Of a stretch of 64,000 nt of DNA, positions 59,109 through 64,000 are shown one piece after another. The position numbers were made by a program, and so were the translations under genes. The notes beneath the pieces were generated by a model. That model was not told the DNA's origin, did not search any database, and worked only from the letters and a program-made list of their open reading frames with translations. Location of the stretch: assembly GCF_030209835.1 (NCBI RefSeq), contig NZ_JARVRF010000036.1, forward strand, positions 62,001-126,000, in the 5' to 3' direction. Each line of letters begins with the position of its first letter. Position 1 is the first letter of the stretch. Source of the DNA: Arthrobacter sp. efr-133-R2A-120. GTDB taxonomy: Bacteria; Actinomycetota; Actinomycetes; Actinomycetales; Micrococcaceae.

Positions 59109-59999
59109 ATGAGGGCCATATGGAAGGGTTCTATCGCGTTCGGGCTGGTCAACGTACCTGTCAAGCTCTACAGCGCCACCGAGGACCACGATGTCAGTCT
59201 CCACCAGGTCCACAACAAGGACGGAGGCCGCATCCGTTACCAACGGAAGTGCGAAATCTGCGCCTCTGTTGTGGATTACGAGGATATCGACAAGGCCTAC
59301 GAAGAGGAAGGCCGCACCGTGGTGCTCTCCGCGGCCGATTTGAAGTCGCTGCCCGCGGAGAACAGCCGCGAAATCGAGGTAGTGGAGTTCGTTCCGGCCG
59401 AGCAACTGGATCCCATCATGTACGAGCGGCCCTACTACCTCGAGCCGGATTCCAAGTCGCCCAAGGCCTACATGCTGCTTCTGCGCACGCTGCAGGACAC
59501 CGAGCGCGTCGCGATTGTGCAGTACGCCCTCCGGCAGAAGACCAGGCTGGGCGCGCTGCGGGTACGCGGCGACGTGCTGATGCTGCAATCCCTGCTCTGG
59601 GACGACGAGGTCCGCGAAGCCGACTTCCCGTCGCTGGAAACGGACGTGAAGATCTCGGACAAGGAGCTGGAGATGTCCGCCGCACTGGTGGACTCCATGG
59701 CGCGCGACTTCGAGCCCGAGCAATACACCGACAACTACCAAGTTCAATTACGCCAACTCATCGCTGCCAAACTCGAAAAGGGCGATTCCATCGACACCGA
59801 GGAGACGTTCGGTGTCGCAGCCAGCGAAGGGGAAGGCGGCGAGGTCATCGACCTCATGGAAGCCCTCAAACGGAGTCTCGATAAGAAGCGCGGCAAAGCG
59901 GCCAGCGGATCGTCTGCTGCGTCGTCCACCGAAGAGTCCGACGACGGCGCCACCACAAAGGCGGCGAGCAAGCCCAGGGCGAGGGTCAAGAAAGCCTGA
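59109..59999 (+). CDS. ku: Non-homologous end-joining protein Ku
   Basis: A 296-residue homodimeric DNA-end binding protein that recruits LigD. MRAIWKGSIAFGLVNVPVKL is the family's opening signature, followed by QVHNKDGGRIRYQRKCEIC and PYYLEPDSKSPKAY. The C-terminal tail (residues about 262-296) is Ser/Lys/Ala-rich and basic, as in other actinobacterial Ku proteins that tether DNA. It is divergent from ligD. Confidence 0.95.
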   Translation: MRAIWKGSIAFGLVNVPVKLYSATEDHDVSLHQVHNKDGGRIRYQRKCEICASVVDYEDIDKAYEEEGRTVVLSAADLKSLPAENSREIEVVEFVPAEQLDPIMYERPYYLEPDSKSPKAYMLLLRTLQDTERVAIVQYALRQKTRLGALRVRGDVLMLQSLLWDDEVREADFPSLETDVKISDKELEMSAALVDSMARDFEPEQYTDNYQVQLRQLIAAKLEKGDSIDTEETFGVAASEGEGGEVIDLMEALKRSLDKKRGKAASGSSAASSTEESDDGATTKAASKPRARVKKA

Positions 60000-60025
60000 C
60001 GCGCCGCCGTCGTGCGCCCCGCGAA

Positions 60026-60043
60026 AAGGGGACATGTCCCCTT
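60026..60043. terminator. Palindrome between converging ku and Rho-N-like genes
   Basis: AAGGGGACATGTCCCCTT is a perfect 18-base palindrome, preceded by two further A. It lies 27 bases after the ku stop and 8 bases from the stop of the minus-strand gene, so it may terminate both. Similar GGGGACA palindromes also occur as REP-type elements, which is an alternative. Confidence 0.5.
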
Positions 60044-60050
60044 GGATGGC

Positions 60051-60317
60051 CTAGTGGTTTCGCAACGCCGAGATCAGCTCGGCTTTCTTCTTGCCTGAAT
60101 ACCCTGTGAGCCCCAGCTCTTTGGCCCGGGACCTCAGTTGGGGCACGGTCCAGTCCTCGTAGTCGCCCGACTTGCCTCCTCGGTGGCCGATTTCCTTGCG
60201 GCCCTCCTTGGCTGCGGCATTCGAGATTCTGGCCGCCTTTTCCTTCGAGGCGCCATCCTCCCGGAGGGTTTCGTAGAGTTCCGGATCCTTGAGGCTGGGA
60301 TTCTTCTTGTTGGGCAT
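60051..60317 (-). CDS. Rho-N/SAP-like small DNA-binding protein
   Basis: An 88-residue basic protein. The first half (KEKAARISNAAAKEGRKEIG) is a charged helix. The second half is a Rho N-terminal or SAP-type module: WTVPQLRSRAKELGLTGYSGKKKAELISALR. Such proteins are common beside Ku genes in actinobacteria and probably bind nucleic acid. Role in end-joining is inferred from the neighbour only. Confidence 0.82.
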   Translation of the reverse strand: MPNKKNPSLKDPELYETLREDGASKEKAARISNAAAKEGRKEIGHRGGKSGDYEDWTVPQLRSRAKELGLTGYSGKKKAELISALRNH

Positions 60318-60344
60318 GCGTTCCTCCTACGGTCAAGATCCTCG

Positions 60345-60773
60345 CTAGGACGGAAGCTCCATCCGGAACCCGCAGCGGCACTGCAACACCTTTGTCGCGA
60401 GGTACACGTCGAGAAGGTCGACAGCGGGGTCCTCAGTGGACATCGGAGCATACACGCTGTGGAATCCGGTTCCTGAAATCTTCATGGGTTCGCCGCAATG
60501 GATGTATTCCCCGCCGAATTGAAGCACGCCTGATACCGTGCCTCGCTGGTTCAGGATGGCCGCGACGTCCTGGAATGTCGCGGCATGGGCATAGAATCTA
60601 TCGCATTCCACGCAGGTGTAAGTGACATCCACGAGCTCTGCCACCGGCGGTTTGAGGGGCTCGATGGAGTCGAGGATCACGTACTCGGCTGTGCGGCAAT
60701 TGCCACACCAGATTCGTTCCGCTCTGGGGTGGGGCGCGCCATTGGGAACAATCGGGTCAGCGATAGTCGGCAT
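60345..60773 (-). CDS. Hypothetical protein with zinc-ribbon-like cysteines
   Basis: A 142-residue protein with Cys pairs at IWCGNCRTAEYV and YTCVECDRFYAH, and later single or paired Cys in YIHCGEPMK and LQCRCGFRMEL. These look like one or two zinc-binding ribbons. I do not recognise a named family. It lies between the Rho-N-like gene and csbD on the same strand. Confidence 0.7.
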   Translation of the reverse strand: MPTIADPIVPNGAPHPRAERIWCGNCRTAEYVILDSIEPLKPPVAELVDVTYTCVECDRFYAHAATFQDVAAILNQRGTVSGVLQFGGEYIHCGEPMKISGTGFHSVYAPMSTEDPAVDLLDVYLATKVLQCRCGFRMELPS

Positions 60774-60795
60774 CGACTTAACTCCTTGAACCGGG

Positions 60796-60830
60796 AAGTG
60801 CGGCTCCCGCGCGAGGCGGAAGCCGCACTT
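60796..60830 (-). terminator. Hairpin after the csbD gene
   Basis: Perfect 10-base arms AAGTGCGGCT (60796-60805) and its complement (60821-60830) lie 9 bases beyond the csbD stop in the direction of transcription. No T-run follows on the minus strand. Confidence 0.55.
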
Positions 60831-60839
60831 CGAGCGGAT

Positions 60840-61016
60840 TTAGTCCTTCTTGAAAGCGTCCTTGACCTTTTCGCCGGCCGATTTCAGGTCGCTCTTGCTT
60901 TGATCCATCTTGCCTTCGGCTTCGAGCTTCTCGTTACCCGTCAGCTTTCCAGCCGCTTCCTTGGATTTGCCTGCAAGCTTTTCTCCGGCGTTCTGGATCT
61001 TGTCATCTGCACCCAT
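60840..61016 (-). CDS. CsbD family stress protein
   Basis: A 58-residue protein read directly from the minus strand: it starts MGADDKIQNAGEKLAGKSK and ends EKVKDAFKKD. AGKLTGNEKLEAEGK is the CsbD-family core. Members are small hydrophilic proteins induced by general stress, of unknown mechanism. AAAGGAG lies 8 bases before the ATG. The protein is too short for many gene finders. Confidence 0.88.
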   Translation of the reverse strand: MGADDKIQNAGEKLAGKSKEAAGKLTGNEKLEAEGKMDQSKSDLKSAGEKVKDAFKKD

Positions 61017-61111
61017 GGACGTACTCCTTTGCTGGTAATGGATTTACTTCATTCCGCCGAGCGGTGTTGGGCCCGGCCGATGGGGCCAGGCGTCCTACGC
61101 GCTGTTGTCGG

Positions 61112-61282
61112 TCAAACGCCGTGTGACCTGCGGCCGGACATGAAGCTGAGGAGCCAGCCGATGGCCGCGACGATCAGGAGGACCACGCCGACCCAGAGGA
61201 GCCAGCTCACGGCCTGCGAGAATCCGCCGACGAGCAGAAGAACGATTGCCACAACGCCTGCAATGATCAGAAGAGTGTTCAC
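61112..61282 (-). CDS. Small two-helix membrane protein
   Basis: A 56-residue hydrophobic protein starting at GTG 61282: TLLIIAGVVAIVLLLVGG then SWLLWVGVVLLIVAAIGWLL, ending in a short basic tail (SGRRSHGV). It resembles the short hydrophobic proteins often found beside CsbD genes in actinobacteria. AAGGA lies 10 bases upstream, rather far, so the start is not certain. Function unknown. Confidence 0.65.
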   Translation of the reverse strand: MNTLLIIAGVVAIVLLLVGGFSQAVSWLLWVGVVLLIVAAIGWLLSFMSGRRSHGV

Positions 61283-61611
61283 AATGACACATTCCTTACT
61301 TCAGCGGGACCGCCGGCAAGCGCCCGGGTCCCTTGCGATGTATTCGGTTATTGGTTCGCTTGCGAACCGTTGTTCCCCGCCAGGCCCCCAGGCCCCTGCA
61401 AGGTCTTGCTGTAGCGATACCGCCCCGGATTTTCGGGGTTTTCATCCGGTACGAACCGGTACCGACTTCCTCCATGGTACTACTAAGCACCCTTATCAAA
61501 TCAAGTACTAAGTACGCTTACAAAGATTTTTGGGTTTAGTCGTAGGCTAAACGGAAGGTCGTGCGCCGGTTTCCGGCGCCCGCTTCGGATGGTCGTCTAG
61601 GAGGAGAAAAC
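61283..61611. other. 329-base divergent intergenic region upstream of dps
   Basis: No gene is seen. The last 130 bases are AT-rich for this genome. They contain an inverted repeat GTTTAG (61534-61539) and CTAAAC (61547-61552) with a 7-base spacer, 50 bases before the dps ribosome site. This is a plausible regulator site or promoter region, but I cannot match it to a known regulator. Confidence 0.45.
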
Positions 61612-62091
61612 GTGAAAGCATCGCAAACTCTGGCAGATAATCTTCAGCTGGTCCTGACGGATCTCATTGAACTCCAGCTCCAGGGAAAACAGGCCCATTG
61701 GAACATTGTCGGCCCCAATTTCCGGGACTTGCACCTGCAGCTTGACGAACTCGTCGCAGCCGCCCGGGAGTTCGCCGACGAAACCGCCGAACGGATGCGG
61801 GCGCTCCATGCCCTTCCCGATGGCCGGAGCACCACCATCGCCGCCTCAACCAGGCTGGAGCAATTCCCTGCGGGGCTGACCAAAACCAAGGACGCCGTGA
61901 AGCTGATCACCGACCGCCTGGAGCGGACGGTCCAGACCATGCGTGATGTCCATGACGAAGTAGACAAAGAAGACCCCACGACGGCGGATCTCCTCCACGC
62001 GTTTATTGCCCGTTTGGAGCAGCTCGCCTGGATGGTCAGCGCAGAGACCATGTCAGCCAGTGCGTCCGTGGCAGACCCACAGGAAGCCTAG
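61612..62091 (+). CDS. dps: Dps-family ferritin-like DNA protection protein
   Basis: A 159-residue four-helix protein. GKQAHWNIVGPNFRDLHLQLDEL carries the ferroxidase His29 and Asp residues of the Dps family (read with gaps), followed by AAREFADETAERMRAL. It should form a dodecamer that stores iron and shields DNA in starvation and oxidative stress. I chose GTG 61612, which has GGAGGAG 6 bases upstream; an upstream in-phase start has none. It sits between CsbD and topoisomerase IB genes. Confidence 0.91.
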   Translation: MKASQTLADNLQLVLTDLIELQLQGKQAHWNIVGPNFRDLHLQLDELVAAAREFADETAERMRALHALPDGRSTTIAASTRLEQFPAGLTKTKDAVKLITDRLERTVQTMRDVHDEVDKEDPTTADLLHAFIARLEQLAWMVSAETMSASASVADPQEA

Positions 62092-62125
62092 AAACCCGGG
62101 AACGTAGGCGAACGGCGCCACGGGT

Positions 62126-63079
62126 ATGCCACGGCTCCGCCGCAGCAAACCCGGCACCCCGGGCATTTCCCGACGAAAGTCCGGCCGCGGATTCAGTTAC
62201 CACCGCCCGGACGGATCGCTTGTCTCGGGTGCGGAGCGCAAGCGCCTTGACGCGCTGGCGATTCCCCCGGCCTGGGCCGACGTCTGGATATGTCCGTTCG
62301 AGAACGGACATATCCAGGCAATGGGAGTGGACGACGCCGGCCGGAGCCAATACATCTACCACCCGGAGTGGCGGGCCCGCCAGGATACTGAAAAGTTCGC
62401 CCGGGCCGCGCGCCTCGGAACCCTCCTGCCACAGGTGCGCCGTATGGTCTCCCGGCATCTGCGGGAGTCATCTTCGGAGAAGACCAAAACTTTGGCCGCG
62501 GCCGTGCGGCTCATGGACCTCGGCGCCTTGCGCGTTGGATCCGATGGCTACACGCGACGCAACGGCTCATACGGCCTCACCACGCTGAGGTGCAAGCACG
62601 TGAAGGTCAACGGGGATGCGGTTTCCCTGCATTTCCCGGGGAAAAGCGGTCAAACCTGGGATTCCATCATCGAGGACCCTGTGCTGGCCCGATTCCTGGG
62701 ACCCTTGGCAGGTAGGCCCGGCAAGGAACCCCTGCTGGTCTTCCAGGAGGGTGACGGCCGGGTCTCGCTGAATGCCGTGATGGTCAACGAGTACCTTCGT
62801 GACATCACAGGCGGCGACTACACAGCCAAGGACTTACGCACCTGGAAAGGCACTGCGGCGGCCGGTATGGCGCTCGCTGGCCCCGCTTCGAAAGTGTCGG
62901 CCCGCCAGCGAGTCCTCGAGGCCATCAAGCAAACCGCCGAACTACTTGGCAACACGCCAACAGTGGCGAGGGCAGCGTACGTCGATCCGCGCCTCGTGGA
63001 GGGATTCCTGGCCGGCGATCTCGAACAGCTCAGGGCCAGCGAGTCGGATGTTGCGGCCTATCTGGCGTCATTACCCTGA
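62126..63079 (+). CDS. DNA topoisomerase IB
   Basis: A 317-residue poxvirus-like type IB topoisomerase. DALAIPPAWADVWIC is the N-terminal signature, RLMDLGALRVGSDGY and KDLRTWKGTAAAGMAL hold the catalytic Arg and Lys region, and AAYVDPRLVEGFL holds the nucleophilic Tyr285. It relaxes supercoils by nicking one strand. A 34-base palindrome lies inside the coding sequence (see separate entry). It starts 34 bases after dps, in the same direction. Confidence 0.91.
   Translation: MPRLRRSKPGTPGISRRKSGRGFSYHRPDGSLVSGAERKRLDALAIPPAWADVWICPFENGHIQAMGVDDAGRSQYIYHPEWRARQDTEKFARAARLGTLLPQVRRMVSRHLRESSSEKTKTLAAAVRLMDLGALRVGSDGYTRRNGSYGLTTLRCKHVKVNGDAVSLHFPGKSGQTWDSIIEDPVLARFLGPLAGRPGKEPLLVFQEGDGRVSLNAVMVNEYLRDITGGDYTAKDLRTWKGTAAAGMALAGPASKVSARQRVLEAIKQTAELLGNTPTVARAAYVDPRLVEGFLAGDLEQLRASESDVAAYLASLP
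62284..62317. repeat. Perfect 34-base palindrome inside the topoisomerase gene
   Basis: Arms CTGGATATGTCCGTTC (62284-62299) and its exact complement (62302-62317) flank a GA centre. It codes for part of WICPFENGHIQ, close to the N-terminus. Coding constraint alone would not be expected to give a perfect palindrome this long. Confidence 0.85.
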
Positions 63080-63102
63080 ATAATTTGCCCTGAAAAACAA
63101 AA

Positions 63103-63181
63103 GAGCATGCTCCCCGCTGGCTGCGAGGTCTGGACATAGTAGGAATTTGTCCATCCCTCAGTGCCAAGGGAGAGCATGCTC
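63103..63181. repeat. Inverted-repeat element between topoisomerase and ptsH
   Basis: GAGCATGCTC occurs at 63103-63112 and again at 63172-63181. With flanking bases, the outer parts form an inverted repeat (AGCATGCTC-CCC against GGGAGAGCATGCT, one base longer on one side). Inside is a smaller hairpin TGGACA/TGTCCA. The genes on both sides converge here, so it may be a bidirectional terminator or a small mobile-element remnant. Confidence 0.55.
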
Positions 63182-63188
63182 AGTGGGG

Positions 63189-63467
63189 TTACTCGGCGTC
63201 GTGGTCCGTTTCGAGGATCTTCACGAGGCGGTCCAGGGCTTCGTCGGCCCCGGCACCTTCGGCACGCAGGACAACGACGTCGCCGAATGAAGCTCCGAGG
63301 CTCATCAGGGAGAGGATGCTCGCGGCATCCATGGCGTCGTCGGCGGGCTCGCCTTCGCGGGCGATGGTGACCTCGATGTCCAGCTCGCCGGCGGCTTCGG
63401 CGAAGATGGCTGCCGGGCGTGCGTGCAGGCCGACGCGGCTGGCGATGGTGGCGGTACGTTCGGACAT
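63189..63467 (-). CDS. ptsH: HPr phosphocarrier protein
   Basis: A 92-residue phosphotransferase-system protein. The phosphorylated His15 lies in SRVGLHARPAAIF, and the regulatory-type Ser region is AASILSLMSLGA. It passes phosphate from enzyme I to sugar-specific enzymes II. It lies just after the enzyme I gene on the same strand, 33 bases apart. Confidence 0.94.
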   Translation of the reverse strand: MSERTATIASRVGLHARPAAIFAEAAGELDIEVTIAREGEPADDAMDAASILSLMSLGASFGDVVVLRAEGAGADEALDRLVKILETDHDAE

Positions 63468-63500
63468 TGTTGCTCCTTCGATTGTGGGCTTGGGGAAAGT

Positions 63501-64000
63501 CTAGAGACCCAACTCGTCCAGGATAGGCAGCTGGGCGCGAACGGCTTGGCGCGCGGCGGATGCACTCGGGGCGGACAGCGCCGTCGTCGCGAGCTGTTGG
63601 GCCTGCGCCACGGTGACGGTTGCCAGGACAGCGGAAACGGCAGCCAGGGCGCGGGCGCTCATGGAAAGCGTCGCGACGCCCAGTCCAACGAGTACGACGG
63701 CGAGGGCGGGGTCCGCGGCTGCCTCGCCGCATACTCCCACCGGCCGGAGGTTGCCGCCCGAGCTGGCGGCAGCGGCGCCGTCGGCGGTCAGCTTCACGAG
63801 CTGAAGCACGGCCGGCTGCCAGGGGTCGTTGAGAGTGGCGAGAGGGCCGAGTTGGCGGTCCGCGGCCATCGCGTATTGGGTGAGGTCGTTGGTCCCGAGC
63901 GAGGCGAAGCTGACTTCGCGCAGCACGGAGGCTGCGGTCAGGGCAGCCGACGGGACTTCAACCATGACACCCGGGGTCTTCAAACCAGCGGCGGAGCAGA
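63501..64000 (-). CDS. ptsI: Phosphoenolpyruvate-protein phosphotransferase (enzyme I), C-terminal part
   Basis: The frame is open to the window edge, so the N-terminal part is missing. Visible are GLKTPGVMVEVPSAAL, SFASLGTNDLTQYAMAADR (with the conserved Thr-Asn-Asp-Leu), and RPVGVCGEAAADP with the catalytic Cys of the PEP-binding barrel. It is the PEP-dependent donor for HPr. The end (AVRAQLPILDELGL) is shorter and Ala-rich compared with enterobacterial enzyme I. Confidence 0.93.
   Translation of the reverse strand, partial: CSAAGLKTPGVMVEVPSAALTAASVLREVSFASLGTNDLTQYAMAADRQLGPLATLNDPWQPAVLQLVKLTADGAAAASSGGNLRPVGVCGEAAADPALAVVLVGLGVATLSMSARALAAVSAVLATVTVAQAQQLATTALSAPSASAARQAVRAQLPILDELGL

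Noticed and set aside
1..64000. tRNA, rRNA, prophage, integrase or transposase genes
   Set aside because: I looked for tRNA-like cloverleafs with CCA-proximal stems, recombinase motifs and transposase frames and found none that I could support by eye. A tRNAscan or ISfinder search would settle it.

Overview
The window reads as a chromosomal segment of a high-GC actinobacterium of the Arthrobacter / Paenarthrobacter type (Micrococcaceae). The evidence is the strong GC bias, frequent GTG starts, a desABCD-type siderophore operon behind a DtxR/IdeR-like iron box, a Ku/LigD pair, CsbD, Dps and topoisomerase IB genes, an Arthrobacter-style HNH/DUF222 relic and a HPr/PtsI pair. I saw no rRNA, tRNA, CRISPR array, prophage or intact insertion sequence.

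Layout. 1-2746: tail of a threonate-type dehydrogenase, a GntP permease and a class II aldolase (sugar-acid catabolism). 2813-12067: a DUF1304 protein, a large Orn/Lys/Arg decarboxylase flanked on both sides by related 32-bp tandem repeats, a double-length Lrp/AsnC regulator divergent from an MFS exporter plus M20 amidohydrolase, an acyltransferase-3 protein and a small GNAT. 12211-21304: a sortase pilus locus. Its first gene is a single-chain fusion of ECF sigma factor, zinc-finger anti-sigma domain, membrane helix and a complete LPxTG pilin. It is followed by a large LPFAG adhesin, the backbone pilin (a co-linear paralogue of the fusion's pilin part), a class C sortase and a DUF1508 protein. 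22186-27573: the siderophore operon, with every internal junction overlapping by 4 bases.

27616-30707: an SDR, a FUSC membrane protein, a small protein and a TIM-barrel isomerase. 30964-46826: a 14-gene co-directional inositol-type operon (CUT2 ABC importer, ALDH, IolD, HpaI-type aldolase, LacI regulator, hydroxyacid dehydrogenase, IolG, SDR, IolE-like, two more Gfo/Idh/MocA proteins, MmsA). Its promoter lies between two inverted copies of a 12-bp LacI-type operator. iolB and iolC are not here. 46907-50106: small genes, including an autoregulated-looking HTH/Clp-N pair and an HNH/DUF222 gene that seems to have lost its middle.

50116-54453: a two-component system divergent from a small secreted protein, and an MHS-type transporter. 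54724-63079: a PrmC-like methyltransferase and a DNA-maintenance/stress group (LigD, Ku, Rho-N-like protein, CsbD, small membrane protein, Dps, topoisomerase IB). 63189-64000: ptsH and the 3' part of ptsI.

The most novel element is the sigma/anti-sigma/pilin fusion. It keeps the pilin-motif lysine and the sorting signal, so a cytoplasmic sigma factor could be physically, and perhaps covalently, linked to the pilus base. I infer that it senses pilus assembly or tension and controls the downstream pilus genes. This is a hypothesis from sequence, not a demonstrated function.
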